Below are positions 44,103 to 52,268 of a stretch of DNA of 64,000 nt, one piece after another. Below the pieces are notes generated by a model. That model was not told the DNA's origin. It did no database searches and was given only the letters and a program-made list of their open reading frames with translations. The stretch's first letter is position 1. Every line of letters starts with the position of its first letter. The DNA comes from Bradyrhizobium tropiciagri (GTDB lineage: Bacteria; Pseudomonadota; Alphaproteobacteria; Rhizobiales; Xanthobacteraceae): the NCBI RefSeq assembly GCF_018130545.1, contig NZ_JAFCKF010000005.1, forward strand, positions 620,001-684,000. The letters are read 5' to 3'. A program made the translations under genes and the position numbers.

Positions 44103-44978
44103 ATGCTTGCCTTACAAATCCTGATCGATGGCTTTGCCATCAGTGCGCTCTATGCGCTCGGCGCCACCGGCTTCACCCTGATCTTCGGTGTCTCCGGCGT
44201 TCTCAACCTCTCCCACGGCGCCATCATGGTGGCCGCAGCAGTCGCGGCCTGGGCCGCGGCCAGCGTGCTGCACCTCGACATCTACACCGGTGCGCTGTTC
44301 GGTGTCGGCGTGGCGCTGATCGTGTCGTTCGCGACCTATTTTGTGGTCGTCAAGCCGATCCAGAACTCCACACGGATCCCCAACGAGGAAAAGGAAATCT
44401 TCGTCCTCACCGGCACGTTGCTCTGGGGCATCATGATCCAGGAGCTGATCGCCTATTTCTTCACCAACAACGCCAAGACGGTGCTGCCGATCGTCGAGGG
44501 CGTCGTCGATATCTTCGGCAACCGCACCCCGCGCAACAACATCTTCACCGCGCTGGTGTGCTGCCTCGTGATCGGCCTGCTGTGGCTGCTGGTGAACCGG
44601 ACACGGACCGGCAAGGCGGTGCTGGCGGCCTCGATGAACCCGCGTGGCGTCACGTTGCTCGGGCTCGAGCTTACCCAGATCTACATCGTGGTGTGGGGCA
44701 TCTACGGCATCCTCGCCGGCATCGCCGGCGTCCTGCTCGGCATGTTCCTCGGCGTCAGCTCCTACAGCGTCGGGCCGCTGACCGCGAGCGCGTTCTCGAT
44801 CGTGGTGCTCGGCGGCCTCGGCAGCGTCTCGGGCTCGCTGATCGCGGCCTTCGTGGTCGGCTATCTCGAGACTATCACCGCCTACATGATCTCACCGGCC
44901 TACCGCACCATCCCGGCGCTGCTGCTCTTGGTGTTCGTGATGTATATCCGGCCCCAGGGCCTGTTGGGGAGGCGCTGA
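44103..44978 (+). CDS. livH: Branched-chain amino-acid-type ABC transporter permease LivH
   Basis: A 291-residue inner-membrane permease with eight or nine hydrophobic helices. Family landmarks are LQILIDGFAISALYALGATG, FGVSGVLNLSHGAIMVAAAV and the EAA-like loop in ASMNPRGVTLLGLELTQIYI. It pairs with LivM, 1 bp downstream. The long hydrophilic loop VKPIQNSTRIPNEEKEIFVL is shared with members that import non-classical substrates, though this does not identify the ligand. Confidence 0.95.
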   Translation: MLALQILIDGFAISALYALGATGFTLIFGVSGVLNLSHGAIMVAAAVAAWAAASVLHLDIYTGALFGVGVALIVSFATYFVVVKPIQNSTRIPNEEKEIFVLTGTLLWGIMIQELIAYFFTNNAKTVLPIVEGVVDIFGNRTPRNNIFTALVCCLVIGLLWLLVNRTRTGKAVLAASMNPRGVTLLGLELTQIYIVVWGIYGILAGIAGVLLGMFLGVSSYSVGPLTASAFSIVVLGGLGSVSGSLIAAFVVGYLETITAYMISPAYRTIPALLLLVFVMYIRPQGLLGRR

Positions 44979-44979
44979 G

Positions 44980-45906
44980 ATGGCCAATTTCTTCTCCTCG
45001 CGCCTGTTCTTCATTTCGCTGGTCTGCGTGGTGGTCGCCGCGACGCTGCCGCTCTACGTCTCCGGCTACATCCTCGGCCTGCTCACCGTCGCGTTCTATT
45101 TCGGCGTGTTCGCGATGGCCTGGGACCTCTTGTTCGGCTTCGCCGGCGAGGTCAATTTCGGGCCGACCTTCCTGATCGGCACCGGCGCCTACACCGCAGG
45201 CATCCTCAACAACCAGTATGGCTGGTCGGTCTATGTCTGCATCCTGCTCGGCGCGCTGGCCTCCGTCGTTGCGGGCTTCGTGCTGGCGCTGCCGGCGCTG
45301 CGGGTGAGGGGGCCGTATTTCGGCCTCACCACGCTGGTCGCGGTCTTGATGCTGCAGAACTTCGTCGTGGTGTTCGCCGATCTGACCGGCGGCGAGATCG
45401 GGCTGACGATCCCTGACGTCATCACCATCAATGCTGGCGTCAATTACTGGATCGCGCTCGGCTTCATGACCGTCAGCGCAGCTATTCTTTACGGCTTGTC
45501 GCAATCGCCGGTCGGACTCGTGCTGCAGGCGAGCGGGCAGGATCCGGTGCAGGCCGGCGCGCTCGGCTTCAACATCGTCAAGCACAAGCTCGCGGCGTTC
45601 ATCGTCAGTGCGTTCTTCTCAGGGCTGTCCGGGGCGCTTTTGGTGTTCTACTTCGGCACCGCCTCGGTCGGTACCGTGGTCGACGTCGCGGTCGGCGTGA
45701 ACGTGATCGTCTCCGCCGTGCTCGGCGGCCGGCGCACCGTGCTAGGGGCCGCGCTGGGCGCGATCTTCCTGATCGTGGCCGGCGAGTTCCTGCGCCCGAC
45801 CGGCGAGCTTGCGACCTTCATCGTCTCGGCGGTGGCGCTGCTCGTCGTCCTGTTCTTCCCCGGCGGTTTCCTCGGAGCGGCCCTGTCACGCGAGGCGCGC
45901 TCCTAA
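44980..45906 (+). CDS. livM: Branched-chain amino-acid-type ABC transporter permease LivM
   Basis: A 308-residue inner-membrane permease. After a short N-terminus, hydrophobic helices follow with AMAWDLLFGFAGEVNFGPTF and the loop ASGQDPVQAGALGFNIVKHK, where the ATPase-contact helix lies, then AVLGGRRTVLGAALGAIF near the end. Only 1 bp separates it from livH and it directly abuts the fused ATPase gene (stop then ATG at 45907), so the operon is tightly coupled. Confidence 0.95.
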   Translation: MANFFSSRLFFISLVCVVVAATLPLYVSGYILGLLTVAFYFGVFAMAWDLLFGFAGEVNFGPTFLIGTGAYTAGILNNQYGWSVYVCILLGALASVVAGFVLALPALRVRGPYFGLTTLVAVLMLQNFVVVFADLTGGEIGLTIPDVITINAGVNYWIALGFMTVSAAILYGLSQSPVGLVLQASGQDPVQAGALGFNIVKHKLAAFIVSAFFSGLSGALLVFYFGTASVGTVVDVAVGVNVIVSAVLGGRRTVLGAALGAIFLIVAGEFLRPTGELATFIVSAVALLVVLFFPGGFLGAALSREARS

Positions 45907-47385
45907 ATGGATCAGACTGTGACCACAGCAACGCTCACCGTTCGTGGACTGACCAAGAGATTCGGCGGCCTGACCGCGGTGAAGAACCTCTCGTTCGACC
46001 TGCATCCCGGCGAGATCCTCGGCCTGATCGGGCCGAACGGCTCCGGGAAATCAACCGCGATGAAGAGCGTGATGGGCATCGAGCGCCCGACCGCGGGCGA
46101 GGTGATCTTCGAGGGCGAGAACGTCGCTGGTCTCCCCGCGCACAAGATCGCGCGCAAGGGCTTCGGCATGGTGTTTCAGCACTCGCGGCCGCTGAATCGG
46201 CAGACCGTGCTGGAGAACATCATGGTCGCGCTGCTGCCCGACAGCCTGTTCATGCTGTTTCCCGACAAGGCGCTGACCGAGCGCGCCAAGTGGATCGCTG
46301 AGCGCGTCGGCTTGGGCGCGGTGATGGATCGCCGTCCGCCGACGCTGCCGTTTGCCGATCTGCGCCGGCTCGAGCTCGCGAAAGCGATCGCACGTGACCC
46401 GAAAGTGGTGCTGGTCGACGAACCGTTCGCGGGTCTCACCAGCGCCGAGGTCGGCATGTTCTCTGCCCTGATCCGCAGCTTCCGCGACGAAGGGCGCGCG
46501 GTGATGCTGGTCGACCACAACGTCAAGAGCGTCGCGGCGATGGTCGACCGCGTGCTCGCGATGTATCTCGGCGAGGAGATCACGACCGGCCGTGCCGAGG
46601 ACGTGATGAAGAACGAGACCGTGCGGCGGGTCTATCTCGGCGGCGCGATCGAAACCCATGCGCGGCCCGAGACCTCGTTCAAGGACAAGGTGCCCTTGTT
46701 GCAGGTCGAGAATGTCAGCGTGCATTACGGCAAGGCGCAGGCACTGGAGAACGTCTCGATCCACGTCCATGAAGGCGAGTTCGTCTCCGTCGTCGGCCTC
46801 AACGGCGCCGGCAAGACCACGCTGTTCAACACCATCTCGGGCTTCCTGCCTTACACCGGCGAGATCCTGCGCGGCGGCGAGAAGTTGCGCGGCACGGGAC
46901 CTGCCAAGATCGCCCGCTCGGGCCTCGTGCAGTGTCCGGAATCGCGCGAGCTGTTCGGCGAGATGACGGTGCGGGAAAACCTCGATCTCGGCGGCCAGCA
47001 TCTCGACGATGCGGCGCGGGCGAAACAGCTCGCCTGGCTGTTCGAGCTGTTCCCGATCCTGAAGGAACGGCAAGGCCAGATGGCGCAGACGCTGTCCGGC
47101 GGCGAGCAGCAGATGCTGGCGATCGGTCGTGCGCTGATGATGCAGCCGCAGATCCTGATCCTCGACGAGCCGACGCTGGGCCTGGCGCCCGTCATCCTCG
47201 AACTGCTGTCGAAGGCGCTGGAGAAACTGCGCCAGACCACCAAGATCACGGTGCTGCTCGGCGAGCAGAACGTGACATTTGCGCTTCCACATGCCGACCG
47301 CGTCTATGTGCTGGAGCACGCGCGGATCGTCTGGGAGGGCGATCCGGGCCGGTTCGCCGCGGAGGCCGGCAAGGATTTTCTCTGA
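45907..47385 (+). CDS. Fused LivG-LivF ABC ATPase
   Basis: A 492-residue protein holding two complete ABC ATPase domains, which in most Liv systems are separate. Domain 1 (LivG-like, about 5-240): Walker A GLIGPNGSGKSTAMKSVMG, Walker B VVLVDEPFAGL, H-loop VDHNVKS. Its signature region reads LPFADLRRLELAKAIARDPK, lacking a canonical LSGGQ. Domain 2 (LivF-like, about 255-490): GLNGAGKTTLFNTISGF, signature TLSGGEQQMLAIGRALMMQP, Walker B ILILDEPTLGLAP. So domain 2 carries the better signature. It powers the LivH-LivM channel. The fusion is natural, with no frameshift at the junction. Confidence 0.95.
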   Translation: MDQTVTTATLTVRGLTKRFGGLTAVKNLSFDLHPGEILGLIGPNGSGKSTAMKSVMGIERPTAGEVIFEGENVAGLPAHKIARKGFGMVFQHSRPLNRQTVLENIMVALLPDSLFMLFPDKALTERAKWIAERVGLGAVMDRRPPTLPFADLRRLELAKAIARDPKVVLVDEPFAGLTSAEVGMFSALIRSFRDEGRAVMLVDHNVKSVAAMVDRVLAMYLGEEITTGRAEDVMKNETVRRVYLGGAIETHARPETSFKDKVPLLQVENVSVHYGKAQALENVSIHVHEGEFVSVVGLNGAGKTTLFNTISGFLPYTGEILRGGEKLRGTGPAKIARSGLVQCPESRELFGEMTVRENLDLGGQHLDDAARAKQLAWLFELFPILKERQGQMAQTLSGGEQQMLAIGRALMMQPQILILDEPTLGLAPVILELLSKALEKLRQTTKITVLLGEQNVTFALPHADRVYVLEHARIVWEGDPGRFAAEAGKDFL

Positions 47386-47430
47386 CGTTCGACGATTTAA
47401 AAACAAGAAAGCAAAGCAAGGGAGATCATC

Positions 47431-48672
47431 ATGTCACGCTATTCAACCGCCACCCGTGCGAGCCTGTTGGCGACTGCGCTCGCGCTGTGCCTCGCGGCGC
47501 CGGCCTATGCGCAGTCCAGCGATCCGATCAAGATCGGTGTCATCGCCGAGGTGCAGTCGATCGCGGGTGCGGCAACCCCTGGCGGAGCGCAGATCGCGGC
47601 GGACGAGATCAACGCCAAGGGCGGCGTGATGGGCCGCAAGATCGAGATCGTCACCTACGACAACAAGAGCTCGTCGGCTGATTCGGTACGCGCGTTCCAG
47701 CGCGCGGTCAGCGAGGACAAGGTCTCCGCCGTGATCGCGAGCTACATCAGCGAGGTCGTGCTGGCGCTGGAGCCGTGGGCTTCGCGGCTGAAGATGCCGC
47801 TGATCACGCCCGGCGCCGCCTCGAACGAGATCACCAAGGCCATTCACAACGACTATGAAAAGAACAAGTACACCTTCCATGGCTATCTGACCTCGGCCGC
47901 GCAGGCCCAGATCGTCTGCGACGCCGCCAAGGAGCTCCTGGTCGACCAGCTCAAGTTCAAGTCGGCGGCGATCATGAGCGAGGACGCGGCGTGGACCAAG
48001 CCGCTCGACATCGGCTACGAGGCCTGCCTGCCGAAGGCCGGCCTGAAAGTGGTCGAGCACATCCGCTTCTCGCCCGACACCACCGACTTCACGCCGATCT
48101 TCAACAAGATGGAAGCCGCCAAGCCTGACGTGATCGTCACCGGCATCTCCCATGTCGGCGTGCAGCCGACGGTGCAGTGGAAGAACCAGCAGGTGCCGAT
48201 CCCGATGTTCGGCATCAGCGCGCAAGCGCTGAGCCCGACATTCTGGGGCGACACCAACGGCGCGGCCGAAGGCGTGCCGTCGCTCGCGGTCGCAACGCCC
48301 GACGTTGCGGTGACGCCGAAGACAAAGCCGTTCGCGGCCGCCTTCAAGGCCAAGTTCGGCACGCCGCCGGCCTATACCGGCTACACCGCCTATGACGAGG
48401 TCTACATCATCGCGGAAGCGATCCAGCGCGCCGGCTCGACCGATCCGGACAAGATGGTCGCCGAGCTCGAGAAGACCGACTTCGAGGGTACGATCGGCAA
48501 GATCCAGTTCTACGGCAAGAACGACGAGTTCACCCACGGCATCAAGTCTGGCCCCGGCGCGGTCACCGGCCTCGTCTTCCAGTGGCAGAACGGCAAGCAG
48601 ATCACGGTCTGGCCGAAGGCGATTGCGGAAGGCAAGCTGAAGTTTCCGGACTTTGTGAAGCTGTCGCAGTAA
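47431..48672 (+). CDS. livJ: Branched-chain amino-acid-type ABC transporter, periplasmic binding protein (copy 2)
   Basis: A 413-residue paralogue of the protein at 42752. It has its own signal peptide (ASLLATALALCLAAPAYA) and the same body (DPIKIGVIAEVQSIAGAATP, identical SYISEVVLALEPWASRLK, then TDFTPIFNKMEAAKPDVIVT). The two flank the permease/ATPase core, indicating duplication followed by divergence, perhaps for two ligands of one channel. GGGAGATCATC before the ATG is a good ribosome site. It ends in a terminator at 48700. Confidence 0.93.
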   Translation: MSRYSTATRASLLATALALCLAAPAYAQSSDPIKIGVIAEVQSIAGAATPGGAQIAADEINAKGGVMGRKIEIVTYDNKSSSADSVRAFQRAVSEDKVSAVIASYISEVVLALEPWASRLKMPLITPGAASNEITKAIHNDYEKNKYTFHGYLTSAAQAQIVCDAAKELLVDQLKFKSAAIMSEDAAWTKPLDIGYEACLPKAGLKVVEHIRFSPDTTDFTPIFNKMEAAKPDVIVTGISHVGVQPTVQWKNQQVPIPMFGISAQALSPTFWGDTNGAAEGVPSLAVATPDVAVTPKTKPFAAAFKAKFGTPPAYTGYTAYDEVYIIAEAIQRAGSTDPDKMVAELEKTDFEGTIGKIQFYGKNDEFTHGIKSGPGAVTGLVFQWQNGKQITVWPKAIAEGKLKFPDFVKLSQ

Positions 48673-48699
48673 GCCCAGCGCGAGTCATCACGAGAAGCG

Positions 48700-48726
48700 A
48701 GGGGCGGTCACGCGGTGGCCGCCCCT
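48700..48726 (+). terminator. Intrinsic terminator of the Liv operon
   Basis: AGGGGCGGTCAC (48700-48711) pairs with GTGGCCGCCCCT (48715-48726), 12 bp with one G-T, loop GCG, followed by tctgctattt. Placed 27 bp after the second binding-protein stop. It also overlaps the end of the convergent flavoprotein region. Confidence 0.75.
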
Positions 48727-48730
48727 TCTG

Positions 48731-49945
48731 CTATTTGCGGGTCGGCGGTGCCGCCTGGATCGTCGGCGCGGCAGCCGCGAGCAGCGCGGCGCGATCGCCG
48801 TTGCGCGGCGGATAGATGCGCTGCTGGTTGATGGTCTGCTTGGTAAGCTTGGCGGCGGCGCCTGTCGTGTGCACCTCGCGGTCCCAGCCGGTGGTGTAGA
48901 GCGCGCCCCAGGCGCCAAGGTCGAGCACCGTCACATACCAGTCGATATTGAGCGGCAGCAGTGGCTCCCCGAACAGGTCGGCCACGACGTTGTGCCCAGC
49001 AAAGCGGCCCATCGGTCGCGCGAACTGGCAGGACATCACGGTCGGATGCGCGCCGTCGATCAGGCAGGCGGCGACGTCGCCGGCGGCGAACACGCCCTCG
49101 AGGCCCTCGACCCGCATGGTGTGATCGACCGCCAGCCGGCCGAGCGCGTCGCGCTTGCCCGGCAGCATCGCGGCGAGGGGGCTCGCGCGCATGCCGGCGC
49201 ACCACACTACGGTCTTCGTCGCAATGATCTCGCCGCTATCAAGCGTGATGCTGTCGGCGCCGACGGCATTGACCCTGACATTCAGCCGCGTCTCGACGTC
49301 GAGCGCGGCGAGCGCCTCGTTGATCACCGGACGGCCATGCGCACCGAAGGTCGCACCGACCACAGGATTGGGATCGATCAGGATAACGCGATGATCGCCC
49401 GTGATGCCGGCGTGCGCGAGTTTGGCCGGCATCTCGGCCGCGACCTCGATCCCGGTGAACCCCGCGCCGACGACCGCGACCGTTGAACGCTCCGGCGATG
49501 GCGCTTGCTTGCCGAGCGCAGCCAGATGCGCGTCGAGCCGCATGGCTGCTTCATAGGTGTCGACGTCGAAGCCATGCGCGGCAAGGCCTGATATGGCCGG
49601 GCGGACCAGCTCGCTGCCGGTCGTCAGCACCAGCCGGTCGTAAGTCAGCGTGTCAGCGCCGGAGCCAGTTTTGACCGCGACCTCGCGCTTCGCCGGATCG
49701 ATTGCCGTGACCTCGGCTACGATGTGCCTGACGTCCACGGGATCGAGTAGCTCCTTGAGCGGCAGCGCGACGTCGCCGAGATCGACCTCGTAATTGCGCA
49801 CCCGGATGTTGTGATAGGCGTTGCGATCGACGACGAGGATCTCGGTGTCCGTTGCCCGCGCGCCGATCTCATCACGCATGCGGGCCGCACCGAGCGCGGC
49901 CCACAGCCCGGCAAAGCCGGCCCCCAGCACCAGGATGCGTTCCAT
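48731..49945 (-). CDS. NDH-2-like NAD(P)/FAD-dependent oxidoreductase
   Basis: A 404-residue flavoprotein. FAD-binding GxGxxG at the N-terminus reads ERILVLGAGFAGLWAALGAA. The NAD-binding Rossmann motif is STVAVVGAGFTGIEVAAEMP (about 160). A second FAD contact is GLEGVFAAGDVAACLIDGAH (about 300). The layout matches type II NADH:quinone oxidoreductases and ferredoxin-type reductases. Its C-terminus is soluble-looking (KLTKQTINQQRIYPP), so membrane attachment is uncertain. It converges on the Liv operon and is 82 bp from the ThDP enzyme on the same strand. Confidence 0.85.
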   Translation of the reverse strand: MERILVLGAGFAGLWAALGAARMRDEIGARATDTEILVVDRNAYHNIRVRNYEVDLGDVALPLKELLDPVDVRHIVAEVTAIDPAKREVAVKTGSGADTLTYDRLVLTTGSELVRPAISGLAAHGFDVDTYEAAMRLDAHLAALGKQAPSPERSTVAVVGAGFTGIEVAAEMPAKLAHAGITGDHRVILIDPNPVVGATFGAHGRPVINEALAALDVETRLNVRVNAVGADSITLDSGEIIATKTVVWCAGMRASPLAAMLPGKRDALGRLAVDHTMRVEGLEGVFAAGDVAACLIDGAHPTVMSCQFARPMGRFAGHNVVADLFGEPLLPLNIDWYVTVLDLGAWGALYTTGWDREVHTTGAAAKLTKQTINQQRIYPPRNGDRAALLAAAAPTIQAAPPTRK

Positions 49946-50027
49946 TGCTCCCTCCGATCTTGCGTCGGAGGGAGCTTGCCTGCGCTCGCGAGGTCAAATC
50001 AAGTGGGAGAGGGCGCGTGAGGTCGCC

Positions 50028-51662
50028 TTACGTTCCCGGCCGCGACACCTCGGTCTCCTTGCTGGTGATGAATTCCAGCAGCACGGGGATGCCTTCCTTG
50101 GTCTTCTGGATGCCGCGCTTGATCGCGGGGATGATGTCTTCGGGCTTGGTCACCCGCTCGCCATAACCGCCGAAGGCGCGGGCCATCGCGGCGTAATCGC
50201 CGGAGATGTCGGTCGAACGATATTTCTCGGTCGAGATCGGCATCACCTTCAGCTCGATCGCCATCGAGAAATTGTTCAGGAGGATCGACATGATCGGAAT
50301 CCGCTCGCGCACCGCGGTCTCGAAGTCCATACCCGTGAAGCCGATCGCGGCGTCACCCCAGACGTTGATGCAGAGCTTGTCCGGTTTTGCCAGCTTGGCG
50401 CCCATCGCGAGGCCGAGACCGTAGCCGAGCTGCGTGGTCTTGCCCCAGCCGATATAGGACAGCGGCTCGACCGATTTCCAGAACGGCGACAGCTGGTCGC
50501 GCGGGCTGCCGGCGTCGTGCGTGATGATCGTGTTATGGATGTCGACGGTGTGCTGCAGGTCCCACAGCACGCGGTAGGGATTGAGCGGCGCATCGTTGTG
50601 CGTCAGCTTCGGCATCCATTTGGCGAGCCATTCCTTGTGGGAGGCGGCGATCTCCTCGGCAACCGCGCCGGCGTTGCGGTCCGCGGTCACGGACTTGCCG
50701 ATCTCCTCCAGCAGTGCGTCGAGCACGAGGCCGGCGTCGCCGACCAGGCCGATTTTGGCCTCGACATCCTTGTTGATGTGGTTCGGATCGAGCGTCGAAT
50801 GGATGATGGTCTTGCCTTTCGGCATCGCGATGCCGAACGAAGTCTCGGTGAAGGAGCAGCCGATGCCGAAGATCACGTCGGCCTCAGCCAAAAACTTCGG
50901 CACCGCGCGCGGCACCGCAAGGCCGCCGGAACCGAGCGACAGCGGATGTGTCTCCGGGAATGACGATTTGCCGCCGAGGCTCGTGGTGACGGGGATTGCG
51001 AGCCGTTCGGCGAGCCGCTTCAGCTGCGGCCAGGCCTTCGCATAGTGCACGCCCTGGCCGGCATAGATCACTGGGCGCTTGGCGTTGATAAGCAGCGCAG
51101 CGGCCTCTTTCACATGGACGGGATCGGCGCCGTAGCGGGTGCGCAGCACCGGCGTGTAGTTGAGCGGCTCCGGCACCTCCTCGTTCCACATGTCGGCGGG
51201 GATCTCGACGATCACGGGCCCGCCGCGGCCGTTCTTCAATTTGGTGAAGGCGCGGCGGAAGATGTTGCCGACTTCAGCTGCGATGTTGATCGGCTCCGAG
51301 GATTTCGAGAACGCCTTCATCGCCTGGCTGGAGTTGAAATTCGGATCGATGTTGGCAAGACGGCGCGCATAGCCCATCGGCAGCACCAAGACGGGGACGG
51401 ATTCGCCGTAGCATTGCGCGACGCCGCCCATCGCATTTTCGGCGCCCGGGCCGTGCTGCATGCAGAACGCGCCGATCTTCTCGCCCGAGGTGACGCGGGA
51501 GATCGCGTCCGCCATGTGCACGCCGATGCGCTCCTGACGCACCATCACGGGGCGGATGTCGGCGGCGGCCGCGTATTCGATCAGATGGTTGACCGGATAG
51601 CCCGTGAGGATCTCGATCCCCTCGCGCTTCATGATTTCCGCGATCGCGGTGCCGAGCTTCAT
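50028..51662 (-). CDS. Thiamine-diphosphate enzyme, acetolactate-synthase-like
   Basis: A 544-residue ThDP enzyme of the pyruvate-oxidase/AHAS superfamily. N-terminal PYR domain: ILTGYPVNHLIEYAAAADIR and the conserved Glu in VMVRQERIGVHMADAISRVT, then AFCMQHGPGAENAMGGVAQC. Central domain: VKEAAALLINAKRPVIYAGQ. C-terminal PP domain: the ThDP motif starting INVWGDAAIGFTGMDFETAV and ending ILLNNFSMAI, where GDG is GDA. It may be a decarboxylase or carboligase; the substrate cannot be given. ATG 51662 follows GGGAG and is preferred to the longer frame from 51800. Located beside the Liv transporter and a flavoprotein. Confidence 0.9.
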   Translation of the reverse strand: MKLGTAIAEIMKREGIEILTGYPVNHLIEYAAAADIRPVMVRQERIGVHMADAISRVTSGEKIGAFCMQHGPGAENAMGGVAQCYGESVPVLVLPMGYARRLANIDPNFNSSQAMKAFSKSSEPINIAAEVGNIFRRAFTKLKNGRGGPVIVEIPADMWNEEVPEPLNYTPVLRTRYGADPVHVKEAAALLINAKRPVIYAGQGVHYAKAWPQLKRLAERLAIPVTTSLGGKSSFPETHPLSLGSGGLAVPRAVPKFLAEADVIFGIGCSFTETSFGIAMPKGKTIIHSTLDPNHINKDVEAKIGLVGDAGLVLDALLEEIGKSVTADRNAGAVAEEIAASHKEWLAKWMPKLTHNDAPLNPYRVLWDLQHTVDIHNTIITHDAGSPRDQLSPFWKSVEPLSYIGWGKTTQLGYGLGLAMGAKLAKPDKLCINVWGDAAIGFTGMDFETAVRERIPIMSILLNNFSMAIELKVMPISTEKYRSTDISGDYAAMARAFGGYGERVTKPEDIIPAIKRGIQKTKEGIPVLLEFITSKETEVSRPGT

Positions 51663-51985
51663 GACGGTCACTCCCTTTGGATGCGGCCGGTTCGTTCCGG
51701 CCTCGTTGTCGTCCTGTCCGATAAAGGAACAGGATTCCGCCGACGGGTAAAGCCGAGCGGCGGGCCGGATCGGGTAGTCCTGATATGCGTTTACGCCCAA
51801 TCGCGGGCGGATTCCGCGCGCGGCGGCACCATGATGCAGGCAAAACTGGCAGCGAATTTCTGCGCAGCCCTTAAGCGATCGTTCATCCTTTCCCTCAATG
51901 GGCCGTCAACCAATGTGGCCTAGTTTTGCTGGCATATTACTACGGCGCGGGAGACAAAGCCGCGAGCGTCGGACAGGAGCTTTTC

Positions 51986-52150
51986 ATGTACGCGTTGCTG
52001 GCAAGGTTTCTGCGAGATGAGGTCGGGGCGACCGCGATCGAATACGCCATCATTGCTGGCGGCATCAGCATCGTGATCGTCGCCGGCGTCAGGGGTATCG
52101 GCACCCAGGTGGCGGGCCAGTTCACGGCCGTCAGTTCGGCATTCAAGTAA
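51986..52150 (+). CDS. Flp-type IVb pilin
   Basis: A 54-residue small pilin. The short leader MYALLARFLRDEVGATAIEYAI has the Flp prepilin peptidase pattern (G followed by ATAIEY with Glu at +5), and the rest is one hydrophobic helix ending VAGQFTAVSSAFK. GGAG lies 6 nt before the ATG at 51986. No tad/cpa assembly genes occur in the window, so this is an orphan pilin whose export must depend on a remote locus. A tandem 12-bp repeat follows its stop. Confidence 0.9.
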   Translation: MYALLARFLRDEVGATAIEYAIIAGGISIVIVAGVRGIGTQVAGQFTAVSSAFK

Positions 52151-52152
52151 GC

Positions 52153-52178
52153 CGCTGCAAGTAAATCGCTGCAAGTAA
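52153..52178. repeat. Tandem 12-bp direct repeat after the pilin gene
   Basis: CGCTGCAAGTAA occurs twice (52153-52164 and 52167-52178), 14 bp apart. The second copy runs into a short dyad, GCGCC (52179-52183) with GGCGC (52188-52192). Confidence 0.7.
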
Positions 52179-52268
52179 GCGCCGGGAGGCGCCGCTTCAT
52201 CGCGTTCCCGATTTAGCCGTCTCGGCCGTCTTCATTCAACGCGCGCAGCATCGGCATGCGCGCGAAGG

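Noticed and set aside
46051-47406. A 451-codon minus-strand frame opposite the LivG-LivF gene
   Set aside because: Shadow of an ABC ATPase; His/Gln/Arg-rich with no motif.
42752-48672. Possible metabolic identity of the Liv ligand
   Set aside because: The binding-protein family covers amino acids, amides and aromatic acids; no residue visible here identifies the ligand, so none is claimed.
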